IMG/VR virus record: IMGVR_UViG_3300028550_002288
Coordinates: 1-30,545 of that record
Origin: a virus
DNA length: 30,545 nt
Strand: one strand, 5' to 3'
Each line of letters begins with the position of its first letter. The stretch's first letter is position 1. Positions 1 through 5,857 of the stretch are shown piece after piece. The notes under the pieces are model-generated. The model was not told the origin of the DNA and searched no databases. It worked only from the letters and a program-made list of their open reading frames with translations. The translations under genes were made by a program, and so were the position numbers.

Positions 1-233
1 GTGGCAAGCGCCTCAATGGCATCCAGAACGTCTTGGCTGGATGTAGCCAGTGGGAAGAGGCTGACGTTGTCATTGCCCGTAAGGCTGGCCGTGCCGTCCT
101 CCGTGCGAATTATCACCGGGCTATTAAACATAGAAGCCAGTGTTGTCTTCCCCATGCCGCCTTCACCAAAAATGGTCGCTATAATCGGACGCTGACCACT
201 TGGTTTCGACAAACTTTTCAGATCAATTGCCAT
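1..233 (-). CDS. P-loop ATPase, Sak4/AAA_24-like (partial, C-terminus outside window)
   Basis: The reverse strand encodes a protein opening M-A-I-D-L-K-S-L-S, then the strand I-I-A-T-I-F followed at once by a Walker A loop G-E-G-G-M-G-K-T-T-L-A and the strand V-I-I-R-T-E-D-G. That layout is typical of phage RecA-fold ATPases annotated as AAA_24 or Sak4-like single-strand annealing or recombination proteins. Only about 77 codons lie in the window, so Walker B and the rest are not visible. Two ATGs are adjacent (236 and 233). GGAGG at 241-245 sits 7 bases from the second, which I chose. It overlaps the end of the upstream gene and is the last visible member of the leftward early operon. Recombination or replication support is inferred from the family type. 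Confidence 0.8.
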   Translation of the reverse strand, partial: MAIDLKSLSKPSGQRPIIATIFGEGGMGKTTLASMFNSPVIIRTEDGTASLTGNDNVSLFPLATSSQDVLDAIEALA

Positions 234-483
234 CATTATTCCTCCACGTTGGTTGCATGCCCGTACGCCACAACATTTTTTGTATAATTTCCTGTTGATC
301 CTCAACAACGTGTAAAAGATCATACCCACTATCGTCTTGAGTAAAGATCAACATTGATTGATTGCCACCCAAGTCTTCATCATCACTGACAAATTTTTCT
401 ATCATTTTAACGTGATCTAAATTGACAAGGATTTGTTTTGTCTTTTCCATAATTTTTGTTGTCAAAAAAACCAAACAAGCCAT
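223..483 (-). CDS. Small hypothetical protein, FlbD-like appearance
   Basis: Codes for 86 residues from an ATG that overlaps the upstream stop (TAATG at 481-485), with GGAGG eleven bases before it. The middle reads I-L-V-N-L-D-H-V-K-M-I-E, then S-M-L-I-F, then L-L-H-V-V-E-D-Q-Q-E-I-I. This two-strand plus helix pattern recalls small FlbD-like proteins, though I could not confirm homology. An internal ATG at 450 lacks a good ribosome site. The gene ends inside the start of the ATPase gene, so translation is probably coupled. Function is unknown. Confidence 0.65.
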   Translation of the reverse strand: MACLVFLTTKIMEKTKQILVNLDHVKMIEKFVSDDEDLGGNQSMLIFTQDDSGYDLLHVVEDQQEIIQKMLWRTGMQPTWRNNDGN

Positions 484-704
484 TATACCTGTACCCTCCA
501 CACTCTAAATTTATCGTCTTCGCCACGAACCGTGACATTCATTTGAAGCCCCTTGGCCGCTGCGCGAATTGTCATTGTTTCGGTTTTAGTATTTACCAAA
601 ATACTGTCGCCAACATTCATCGATAGCAGCAAGTCTTTCCACTTGCCCGACCGACTTTTATCGACTGGCGCAATCGGCACCCCCCGATCAATTTGAATTT
701 CCAT
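483..704 (-). CDS. Small phage protein, DUF7303-like
   Basis: Codes for 73 residues from the ATG at 704; a TTG two codons upstream is less likely because GGGGAGA lies 6 bases before the ATG. The pattern I-P-I-A-P (here V-P-I-A-P), S-G-K-W-K-D-L-L-L-S-M-N-V-G-D-S-I-L-V and a C-terminal F-R-V-W-R-V matches, from memory, a widespread phage family (DUF7303) often found with early DNA-metabolism genes. It overlaps its neighbours on both sides by single bases (TAATG). Biochemical function is unknown. Confidence 0.75.
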   Translation of the reverse strand: MEIQIDRGVPIAPVDKSRSGKWKDLLLSMNVGDSILVNTKTETMTIRAAAKGLQMNVTVRGEDDKFRVWRVQV

Positions 705-772
705 TACCAATTCTCCCCAAAGACGAGTTCAAATACCTCGTCCAAAATTTCATCAATCGTTTTCAGTTTCAT
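704..772 (-). CDS. Micro-ORF, 22 residues, acidic helix
   Basis: Reads M-K-L-K-T-I-D-E-I-L-D-E-V-F-E-L-V-F-G-E-N-W. It has a strong ribosome site (AGGAGAAG, 7-8 bases before ATG on the reverse strand, about 777-784). Its TAA overlaps the ATG of the next gene. Its first 20 bases overlap the end of the upstream gene. The peptide would be an amphipathic acidic helix. It may be a genuine small protein or a translational coupler for the next gene. Confidence 0.5.
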   Translation of the reverse strand: MKLKTIDEILDEVFELVFGENW

Positions 773-932
773 CGTTCTTCTCCTCTTCATCCCAATTTGG
801 CTCTGGGCCAAGTGACACCTTCACGTCCTTGCGGTAGCGCATGGAACACGACTGCTTGTTTCTCATTGTGCTTTTGCGTTGCTGCTCTGATGTTTTATCA
901 CCAGAGCGCGGCCCCCTGTTAATCGACACCAT
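753..932 (-). CDS. Small charged hypothetical protein
   Basis: Codes for 59 residues from the ATG at 932, which overlaps the TAA of the upstream gene (TAATG). The N-terminal two thirds are basic (many R and K, e.g. S-E-Q-Q-R-K-S-T-M-R-N-K-Q). The C-terminus is acidic (P-N-W-D-E-E-E-K-N-D-E-T-E-N-D). The ribosome site is weak, suggesting termination-reinitiation. No family was recognised. A longer in-frame extension to 1001 exists but would lie within the upstream gene. Confidence 0.5.
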   Translation of the reverse strand: MVSINRGPRSGDKTSEQQRKSTMRNKQSCSMRYRKDVKVSLGPEPNWDEEEKNDETEND

Positions 933-1315
933 TACAGTGTCTCGATTTTGACGCCGATCTTGCCAGCGCGAGTTGCAAAGGCAGGCGCGATCTTGGCCCA
1001 CAACTTTGGCTCATTAGCCAGCAAGTAGCGGCAACCAGCACTGTCGGCGCTGATTATTGTCTTTACTGGGTGAAATGGTTTGGGGATTTTGCGGCTAACT
1101 TTGTCCCAAATAATGGCGTCAACTTTACGAGACACGGGCTGTGTCAGCGTAATTTTGTGGCCCTCAGTTTTGTGGGATATGGAGCCTTCATCTTTGGCTT
1201 CCAGCGCAGCGTTAAGCTGCTCTTCAATTGCGTGGCGCTTTGCCGTCAGCGCCTTTTCTTCTGCCTTGATTACCAGCCAATCGGCTGCAAGAATATCTAA
1301 ATTAATATTGTCCAT
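932..1315 (-). CDS. Phage early protein, DUF7173-like
   Basis: Codes for 127 residues from the ATG at 1315, with CGGAGAACGTA immediately before it; the in-frame ATG at 1342 is poorer. The N-terminal half is helical and charged (W-L-V-I-K-A-E-E-K-A-L-T-A-K-R-H-A-I-E-E-Q-L). The second half carries K-I-T-L-T-Q-P-V-S-R-K-V-D and a helix L-A-N-E-P-K-L-W-A-K-I-A-P-A-F. This matches, from memory, the family DUF7173 that accompanies phage recombination genes. It is the first gene of the leftward operon, next to the divergent control region. Molecular function unknown. Confidence 0.7.
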   Translation of the reverse strand: MDNINLDILAADWLVIKAEEKALTAKRHAIEEQLNAALEAKDEGSISHKTEGHKITLTQPVSRKVDAIIWDKVSRKIPKPFHPVKTIISADSAGCRYLLANEPKLWAKIAPAFATRAGKIGVKIETL

Positions 1316-1432
1316 TACGTTCTCCGTTTCGCGTTCATTCATTCATTCGTTCATTCTCTACAGAAATTGGTTTACTCTGAAACTTTCAGACTGTAAAGCT
1401 ATTTTTACACTATTTGTAAAATGGAGCGAAAA
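1316..1432. promoter_or_regulatory. Divergent control region with operator-like palindromes
   Basis: The only gap between the leftward and rightward early genes. It contains the perfect palindrome CTGAAAcTTTCAG (1377-1389). Three alternating half-sites follow: TGTAAA (1392-1397), TTTACA (1404-1409) and TGTAAA (1415-1420), forming two overlapping inverted repeats. A tetranucleotide TTCA-type repeat runs 1333-1357. The adjacent HTH gene is the obvious candidate binder. Exact promoter boxes are not clear to me. Confidence 0.55.
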
Positions 1433-1612
1433 ATGGAAGAAATGATACCCATTGAGACTATAAGGGCTTCCCTGCAAGACCGCCGACTTACAGTGGTCGC
1501 AGAGAAATCTGGCCTCAGTCACCCAACAGTAAAGGCAGTCGCAACAGGCAACGAACGAATCAGTTTGCAGACGTGGAAAAAGCTGTCGGATTATCTGAAG
1601 GTGAACAAATGA
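1433..1612 (+). CDS. Small Cro/C1-type helix-turn-helix regulator
   Basis: Codes for 59 residues. The start is taken at the ATG at 1433 because GGAG (1422-1425) is 6 bases before it; in-frame ATGs at 1421 and 1442 are alternatives. Residues about 17-35 read L-T-V-V-A-E-K-S-G-L-S-H-P-T-V-K-A-V-A-T, a classic helix-turn-helix, followed by W-K-K-L-S-D-Y-L, as in compact Cro-like or MerR-N-like proteins. It faces the leftward early operon across the palindromes at 1377-1420 and overlaps the primase start by ATGA. It probably controls the early switch. No integrase is visible, so this alone does not show lysogeny. Confidence 0.75.
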   Translation: MEEMIPIETIRASLQDRRLTVVAEKSGLSHPTVKAVATGNERISLQTWKKLSDYLKVNK

Positions 1613-3909
1613 TAGTACAAGATTACTGCTCAAAGCTAGGCTGGTATCTGGTCACTATCCCCGCTGGCTCCAAGGGTCCGACCCGCTTTGGCTGGCAGAA
1701 GCCAGAGCAGGCGCTGTCTGATCCAGAAGCCGCCAGAAAATATTATGAGCAGAATCCGAACCACAATGTAGGTCTACTACATGGGGCCAGCGGAACGTGC
1801 GCCGTAGACATCGATCATGTGGAATATACACAGATGATCTTTGAAGCACTTGGCATCGATTTCTCAGAGCTAATGCAGTCGGCACCCCAGATAATTGGCA
1901 GGGAAAATCGAGGCAAGTTAATCTTTAAGGCACCGCCCGATTTAATCACCCACAAGATTAGTTGGCCTGTCGAGGGGGATCCAAGAAAAAGTGAAGTCGT
2001 GTTCGAGCTAAGAGCAGGTGCAGTCCAAGATTGCCTCCCACCAAGCATCCATCCAGACACAGGTAGACCTTACACTTGGGCAGGTCGATCTATCTTTGAT
2101 GGTCTGCCAGACCTACCAACCCAGCTTCTGACAATATGGAGAGAGTGGGATAAGTTCCGACCGCAAATGATGGACGTTTGCCCTTGGAAACGAGAGCCAG
2201 ACTTTCAGCCACCGCGCAAGCAGCGGCCAAAAAATGACAGTACATCTGTCATCGATGCCTTCAATCAGGCCCACGATATGCACAGCTTATTAATACAGTA
2301 TGGATTTAAGCATACGTTCAAGGACAGATACTTGTCGCCAAACTCTACGTCAAAGCTGGCAGGCGTAAAGTTGTTTGAGGATGGCCGTGCCTTCAGCCAC
2401 CATGCGTCTGACCCCTTCGGAAATCACAGCTTCGATTGCTTTGAGCTATGGCTGCAAATGGAACATCAAGGCAATATCAGAGAGGCCATAAAAGATGCCG
2501 CTGGCTTCCTGCACATAAAGCAAGAGCCAGAGGAGATGTCTGCCCAAGAAAAGGCAGAGATATTTTTAAATGGGACAGAACTCTTAGCCAAGATGACAAC
2601 TAAGCCAAAGCCCAAAACAGACGCAGGGCCATTGGATCACATTCCAGCACATCTGCTGTCGATACCGGGCTGTCTGCAAGACGTTGTCAATGGATATTCA
2701 GTGTCAGCCATCAAGCCGCAGCCCCAGTTTGCTGTTCAAGCGGCCATCGCCTTTGGCTCCACAGTGATGGGCAGGCGCTGGGTGACAGACAGGCGCAACT
2801 TCTCCAGCCTGTACTTGCTTAACATTGGTGAGACAGGATCGGGCAAGGAACATACCAAGACCGTGCTGGAGCAATATTTGGAGCAGGCTGGACTTGAAGA
2901 CCTGATCGGCCCCGCAGGCTACACCAGTGGGGCAGGCGTGATGTCTACCCTGATTAATAAGCCAGTACATGTCGCGGTGGTCGATGAGCTTGGCAGGCAG
3001 CTAAAGGCGGCAAGTGCATCTGGTATGCAGCACAAGGCAGATGCGTTGACTGCCATCATGGAGTGCTTTGGCCGCACAGACGGCACTCTGAGACCGCAGG
3101 GCTATTCCACAATGACGCTCAAGTCATCTGAGGCCGAAAAGCTGGAGAAATATGTGCGGCGTCCAAGCTTGACCTTAGTGGGAATGTCCACCCCCAGCGA
3201 GTTTATGAAGGCAATTGGCGGGGGAGATGTGGCAAGCGGCCTGCTGAACAGGTTCCTGATTGTAAAGTCTGAAATCGGCGTCCAGCTATCGCAGCGCAAT
3301 ACAACGTCCACAATCTCAGACCGCCTCGCAAAGTGGGCAAACGAACACGCCCACGCCCACGATGGCGATCTGGACGCAGGCAATATACATGACATGCCCT
3401 CCAACCCAATTGAGGTGCCATTTACCCAAGAGGCTGAGAAGCTCTTGCGCGAATACGAAGAGCGGCTGGTGGAGGCCATTAGGAAAGAGACCGGGTCAGG
3501 TCTGGAGGCCATGTACAATCGGTCACGCGAAATTGCCATGCGTCTGTCTCTAATTATTGCCCGATCAATGGGACAGGACAGTATCGGCGTGGATGCCATG
3601 CAGTGGAGCATCGATTATGTCGAGCATTATGCAGCGGAAACCATCGCAATGTTTCGATCCAATATGTCTGAGGGTCCGTTCGATGCGGCCTGCAAGGCTG
3701 TCTTTGTTAAAATCGATGAGGCGGGGCAGGAGGGCATCACTGAGAGCCAACTTGCGAGAGGCGTGTCAGCATTCGCTAATATGGATCGGCGCAAGAGGGC
3801 AGACGTTCTGGACGTTCTGGTGATCGACAAGGGCATCCACTGCAAAAATTTAAATGAGGGCAAGCGGGGCCGTCCGACGATGGCGTGGCTGTCAGCAACA
3901 ACACACTAA
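1609..3909 (+). CDS. Primase-polymerase / helicase fusion protein
   Basis: Codes for 766 residues; the ATG at 1609 overlaps the regulator stop and is preceded by AAGGTG. Residues about 1-165 look like a bifunctional primase-polymerase domain: G-L-L-H-G-A-S-G-T-C-A-V-D-I-D-H (55-70) holds the acidic metal-binding pair, and E-L-R-A-G-A-V-Q-D-C-L-P-P-S (133-146) is the second conserved block. Residues 240-300 (Y-L-S-P-N-S-T-S ... G-R-A-F-S-H-H) form a linker domain common in phage primases. Residues 400-470 carry a P-loop G-E-T-G-S-G-K-E-H-T (408-417) and Walker B V-A-V-V-D-E (455-460), as in DUF3987-type helicases. The residue after GK is Glu, not Ser/Thr. Likely the replicative primase-helicase. 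Confidence 0.85.
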   Translation: MIVQDYCSKLGWYLVTIPAGSKGPTRFGWQKPEQALSDPEAARKYYEQNPNHNVGLLHGASGTCAVDIDHVEYTQMIFEALGIDFSELMQSAPQIIGRENRGKLIFKAPPDLITHKISWPVEGDPRKSEVVFELRAGAVQDCLPPSIHPDTGRPYTWAGRSIFDGLPDLPTQLLTIWREWDKFRPQMMDVCPWKREPDFQPPRKQRPKNDSTSVIDAFNQAHDMHSLLIQYGFKHTFKDRYLSPNSTSKLAGVKLFEDGRAFSHHASDPFGNHSFDCFELWLQMEHQGNIREAIKDAAGFLHIKQEPEEMSAQEKAEIFLNGTELLAKMTTKPKPKTDAGPLDHIPAHLLSIPGCLQDVVNGYSVSAIKPQPQFAVQAAIAFGSTVMGRRWVTDRRNFSSLYLLNIGETGSGKEHTKTVLEQYLEQAGLEDLIGPAGYTSGAGVMSTLINKPVHVAVVDELGRQLKAASASGMQHKADALTAIMECFGRTDGTLRPQGYSTMTLKSSEAEKLEKYVRRPSLTLVGMSTPSEFMKAIGGGDVASGLLNRFLIVKSEIGVQLSQRNTTSTISDRLAKWANEHAHAHDGDLDAGNIHDMPSNPIEVPFTQEAEKLLREYEERLVEAIRKETGSGLEAMYNRSREIAMRLSLIIARSMGQDSIGVDAMQWSIDYVEHYAAETIAMFRSNMSEGPFDAACKAVFVKIDEAGQEGITESQLARGVSAFANMDRRKRADVLDVLVIDKGIHCKNLNEGKRGRPTMAWLSATTH

Positions 3910-3923
3910 CAGGGAGAGAAGAT

Positions 3924-4196
3924 ATGAACAGATCAGAAATACTCGACACCGCCAAGAAGTACGTCACCAAGGACCGGAACAAGACACACGGCGACATGGA
4001 AGATAACTTCACCCTGATCGCTGAATACTGGTCCCTACACTTGGACATGAATATTGAGGCCCATGACGTGGCCGCAATGATGACCCTGCTAAAACTGGCA
4101 AGGCTAAAGTCAAACCCAAACGCAAAAGACAATTGGATCGACGGATGTGGCTATCTCTCTTGCGGTGGAGAACTAAAAATCAAGGATGATAAATGA
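3924..4196 (+). CDS. DUF6378-like phage protein
   Basis: Codes for 90 residues. AGGGAGAGAAGAT directly precedes the ATG at 3924; the same GGGAGAG leader core precedes the small genes at 4724, 5142 and 26637. Motifs T-H-G-D-M-E-D-N-F, I-A-E-Y-W-S, H-D-V-A-A-M-M-T-L-L-K-L-A-R and D-N-W-I-D-G-C-G-Y-L match, from memory, the DUF6378 family, a helical protein found in many phage replication or nucleotide-metabolism clusters. Activity is unknown; a nucleotide-binding role is only suspected. It overlaps the next gene by ATGA. Confidence 0.8.
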   Translation: MNRSEILDTAKKYVTKDRNKTHGDMEDNFTLIAEYWSLHLDMNIEAHDVAAMMTLLKLARLKSNPNAKDNWIDGCGYLSCGGELKIKDDK

Positions 4197-4360
4197 TGTC
4201 GGGCGAAAATGAACTGGCTGTATTCAAGTCTAAGTGCGCCAAGCAGCGCAGTGAGATTTCGCGGCTAACACAGGCGCTCGATGCCGCTATACAGGCTAAT
4301 CGGGTTCTGGTGAGGGACTTGCAGTGGATGAGGGGGGAGAGGGGGGAGAGGGATGATTAA
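4193..4360 (+). CDS. Small coiled-coil hypothetical protein
   Basis: Codes for 55 residues. The ATG at 4193 overlaps the upstream TGA, and AAGGA at 4182-4186 is spaced 6 bases away. A second ATG follows immediately. The middle (K-C-A-K-Q-R-S-E-I-S-R-L-T-Q-A-L-D-A-A-I) should form a coiled-coil helix. The end is charged and repetitive (R-G-E-R-G-E-R-D-D). No family recognised. It is the last gene before the gene-free stretch. Confidence 0.65.
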   Translation: MMSGENELAVFKSKCAKQRSEISRLTQALDAAIQANRVLVRDLQWMRGERGERDD

Positions 4361-4369
4361 TTATTACAT

Positions 4370-4463
4370 TATTTATTGCATCGCTAAACATTGGGGTATT
4401 TATCAATGATTTCAACGGGTTCTGATTTAATGTATTTATTGCATTTAATGCGACACATTGGGG
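4370..4463 (+). repeat. Bipartite direct repeat (iteron-like)
   Basis: Two copies of TATTTATTGCAT plus ACATTGGGG, 63 bases apart from start to start: 4370-4396 and 4433-4463. The spacer between the halves differs (6 versus 10 bases), so the two halves may be separate protein-binding sites. Confidence 0.7.
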
Positions 4464-4522
4464 GTGTGTACCCCACTGCCCCCCCTATACCCCCCCCTTA
4501 AAGTGGGGGAGGGGGAGGGTAC
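4460..4522. other. C-run/G-run imperfect hairpin with quadruplex potential
   Basis: A GTACCCC arm at 4468-4474 and runs of 7 and 8 C (4479-4485, 4490-4497) face runs of 5, 5 and 3 G (4505-4509, 4511-4515, 4517-4519) ending GGGTAC at 4517-4522. The ends form an inverted repeat and the interior pairs imperfectly. The C-rich arm gives G-quadruplex potential on the reverse strand. It could pause a fork or polymerase. Confidence 0.55.
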
Positions 4523-4661
4523 TGTAGTAATACAATATATATAATAATATATATATATATATATATAATAACTATAAGAACAAGGTGTCTGGGCGTGTCC
4601 GATTTATTGCGAAGAGGGGTTCGTAATAATTATGCAATAATTAATTAAATAATCTCACGTT

Positions 4662-4723
4662 TAACCCTTGAAGTATCCTTAAATGTATCCTATATATAAT
4701 TGTAGAAACAGGGAGAGAAAAAA
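4662..4723 (+). promoter_or_regulatory. Repeated promoter-leader element, copy 1
   Basis: Bases 4662-4687 are identical to 5081-5106. Within this, TTGAAG (4668-4673) is spaced 17 bases from TATATA (4691-4696, part of TATATATAAT), a plausible sigma70-type promoter. The leader that follows contains TAGAAACAGGGAGAG, whose GGGAGAG serves as ribosome site for the ORF at 4724. The segment from CCTATATATAATT onward recurs at 26601 ahead of another small gene. Confidence 0.65.
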
Positions 4724-4849
4724 ATGTTATATTATGGTCACCAAATCTTTGAAGAAGACAATGGAACTTTCAGCGTATCCGTTGGCGGTTGGGTTTACGA
4801 ATGTAAAACAATCGAAGAAGCAAAAAAACATATCCGTGACCATAAATAA
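4724..4849 (+). CDS. Small hypothetical protein (41 residues)
   Basis: Reads M-L-Y-Y-G-H-Q-I-F, with E-E-D-N-G-T-F-S-V-S-V-G-G-W-V-Y and C-K-T-I-E-E-A-K-K-H-I at the end: two short strands and a helix. It has its own promoter element and a strong GGGAGAG ribosome site. The longer ORF 4683-4955 in another frame spans it but lacks such signals. No family recognised. Short early phage proteins of this kind often modify host functions, but nothing here shows that. Confidence 0.65.
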   Translation: MLYYGHQIFEEDNGTFSVSVGGWVYECKTIEEAKKHIRDHK

Positions 4850-4855
4850 TCAAAA

Positions 4856-4869
4856 GGGGCTACGGCCCC
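4856..4869 (+). other. Small hairpin GGGGC-TACG-GCCCC
   Basis: A 5-bp GC stem with a TACG tetraloop just after the stop of the 41-residue gene. There is no T-run after it, so it is probably an RNA stability or partial termination element rather than a full terminator. Confidence 0.4.
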
Positions 4870-4893
4870 ACCACCAATCTGGGAGAAAGAATA

Positions 4894-5058
4894 ATGAGCG
4901 ATCTAGAAGCATTCACGCTGGCGCTGCGCCTGTCAGTAACCGCGCCAACAGATGAACTCGCAGAGGGGCCACTGCAAATCGCGCAGGAACTCTCAAGGCG
5001 GCTAACCGCCAAGCAAGTCAATCAGGCCAAATCAATCATCGAACTGGAGATAGCATAA
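4894..5058 (+). CDS. Small hypothetical protein (54 residues)
   Basis: The ATG at 4894 has GGGAGAAAGA just upstream. The sequence M-S-D-L-E-A-F-T-L-A-L-R-L-S-V-T-A-P-T-D then a helix I-A-Q-E-L-S-R-R-L-T, K-Q-V-N-Q-A-K-S-I-I-E-L-E is fully helical in appearance. GC content is clearly higher than in the gene before it. No family recognised. It shares the transcript started by the first promoter element and is followed directly by the second. Confidence 0.65.
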   Translation: MSDLEAFTLALRLSVTAPTDELAEGPLQIAQELSRRLTAKQVNQAKSIIELEIA

Positions 5059-5080
5059 TTTTTTTTAAATACTTTACATA

Positions 5081-5141
5081 TAACCCTTGAAGTATCCTTA
5101 AATGTAACTATATGTATATCAAGCAACAGGGAGAGACGAAC
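5081..5141 (+). promoter_or_regulatory. Repeated promoter-leader element, copy 2
   Basis: The first 26 bases (5081-5106) match copy 1 exactly. TTGAAG is at 5087-5092 and TATATG at 5109-5114 (spacer 16), or TATGTA at 5111 (spacer 18). The leader again ends CAACAGGGAGAGA before the ATG at 5142. The -10 box is weaker than in copy 1. Confidence 0.6.
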
Positions 5142-5333
5142 ATGGGATATCAAATCTTAATCAACGGCAGAAGCGCCTTCGGAACAACTTATGGCTTGAG
5201 TGCTTTGCAAATGACTATCCGTGACGCCCAGTCGAAAAGCAGGAACAAAAATTTTGCTGGCGATAAAATTGAAGTCGTAAATGAAGATCACACAAAAACA
5301 TTTTGGTCTTCAGAACTGGAGACAGCACAATGA
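5142..5333 (+). CDS. Small hypothetical protein (63 residues)
   Basis: The start at 5142 is chosen because GGGAGAGA lies 7 bases upstream; an ATG at 5112 would put the ribosome site inside the gene. The protein opens M-G-Y-Q-I-L-I-N-G-R-S-A-F-G-T and ends T-F-W-S-S-E-L-E-T-A-Q, with a central helix L-Q-M-T-I-R-D-A-Q-S-K-S: a mixed alpha/beta mini-protein. No family recognised. First gene of a chain of seven overlapping small genes. Confidence 0.7.
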   Translation: MGYQILINGRSAFGTTYGLSALQMTIRDAQSKSRNKNFAGDKIEVVNEDHTKTFWSSELETAQ

Positions 5334-5527
5334 GTGGCGCAACAGCACAAGAGTTCACAAAGTGGACAGACCACGCCAAGACCGTCGATCAAGACGCCCT
5401 CATCTACATCATCCAAGACTGCCGCAATGCGCGGCAGGCAATGAGTGGCTGGAACCCAGCCAAAGAGAATTATTATGCCGATCAGGGCATGACATATTCA
5501 GATGAACTCAGGAGGAGAATGAAATGA
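5330..5527 (+). CDS. Small hypothetical phage protein (65 residues)
   Basis: The ATG overlaps the upstream stop (ATGA). The sequence contains D-A-L-I-Y-I-I-Q-D-C-R-N-A-R-Q-A-M and W-N-P-A-K-E-N-Y-Y-A-D-Q-G-M-T-Y-S-D-E-L-R-R-R. The final Y-x-D-Q-x-x-T-Y-x-x-E-L-R-R-R pattern is one I associate with small helical proteins of other phages. Function unknown. Confidence 0.7.
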   Translation: MSGATAQEFTKWTDHAKTVDQDALIYIIQDCRNARQAMSGWNPAKENYYADQGMTYSDELRRRMK

Positions 5528-5688
5528 CCGATTACAAAGAACACCTAAAAATTCTAAATAACGCAGCACACGATGCTCTCAGAAAATGCCCACACAAACA
5601 CCCGCACAAAGAATTTGCTGATCTCCTTCAAGTTGCAAGGATTGTCGATGATATTATCGATCAACAGATAGAGCAACCGCATGACTGA
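5524..5688 (+). CDS. Small His-rich hypothetical protein (54 residues)
   Basis: ATG overlaps the previous TGA; AGGAGGAG is 8 bases upstream. The sequence holds a striking K-C-P-H-K-H-P-H-K-E segment, with one cysteine and three closely spaced histidines, before a helix F-A-D-L-L-Q-V-A-R-I-V-D-D-I-I. The Cys/His cluster could bind metal, but a full zinc finger is not visible. No family recognised. Confidence 0.65.
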   Translation: MTDYKEHLKILNNAAHDALRKCPHKHPHKEFADLLQVARIVDDIIDQQIEQPHD

Positions 5689-5857
5689 AGAGCAATTCAA
5701 CCGCATCATTAATGCAATGCCAAATAAAATCGATGAAGACCAAATGATCGCAATCTTCGCAACCATCATTGAGGGATACCAAATGGAAGACAAGTGGCCC
5801 GAAATTATGATCGGCATCACAAGATCAATCGGATACCAAGAGGGGACAGTGCATTGA
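5681..5857 (+). CDS. Small hypothetical protein (58 residues)
   Basis: The ATG at 5681 overlaps the end of the upstream gene by 8 bases. The sequence M-T-E-E-Q-F-N-R-I-I-N-A-M-P and then Q-M-I-A-I-F-A-T-I-I-E-G-Y and W-P-E-I-M-I-G-I-T-R-S-I is helical and hydrophobic in heptad spacing. No strong ribosome site, so translation is probably coupled. No family recognised. Confidence 0.6.
   Translation: MTEEQFNRIINAMPNKIDEDQMIAIFATIIEGYQMEDKWPEIMIGITRSIGYQEGTVH

Larger units (their letters stand above)
4361..4661. other. Gene-free AT-rich region, possible origin of replication
   Basis: About 300 bases without a credible gene, lying directly downstream of the replication genes. It holds a 12-base direct repeat TATTTATTGCAT (4370-4381 and 4433-4444), each copy followed after 6 or 10 bases by ACATTGGGG (4388-4396 and 4455-4463). 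A third partial copy, ATTTATTGC, lies at 4602-4610. Then come C-runs and G-runs (4460-4522), a TA-dinucleotide tract (about 4533-4570) and a palindromic AT stretch around 4627-4650. Iteron-like repeats beside an easily melted AT tract suggest an origin. This is inference from structure and position. Confidence 0.5.

Noticed and set aside
1-195. Forward ORF at the window start
   Set aside because: Antisense of the P-loop ATPase, whose Walker A motif is clear on the reverse strand.
1433-1612. HTH gene as proof of a temperate phage
   Set aside because: Small HTH regulators also occur in lytic phages, and no integrase or attachment site is present in the window.
3102-3611. A 169-codon reverse-strand ORF within the primase-helicase gene
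   Set aside because: Antisense shadow; Ser/Arg-rich product with no recognisable pattern.
4533-4570. TA-dinucleotide tract as a possible CRISPR or tRNA signal
   Set aside because: Simple repeat with no unique spacers and no cloverleaf. No tRNA or CRISPR array was seen anywhere in the window.
4683-4955. A 90-codon ORF across the small-gene region
   Set aside because: It is in another frame over two smaller ORFs (4724 and 4894) that have their own strong ribosome sites. It begins inside the promoter element and has no ribosome site of its own.
5281-5505. A 74-codon ORF, Arg/Pro-rich
   Set aside because: Shadow frame of the better supported gene at 5330; no start signal.
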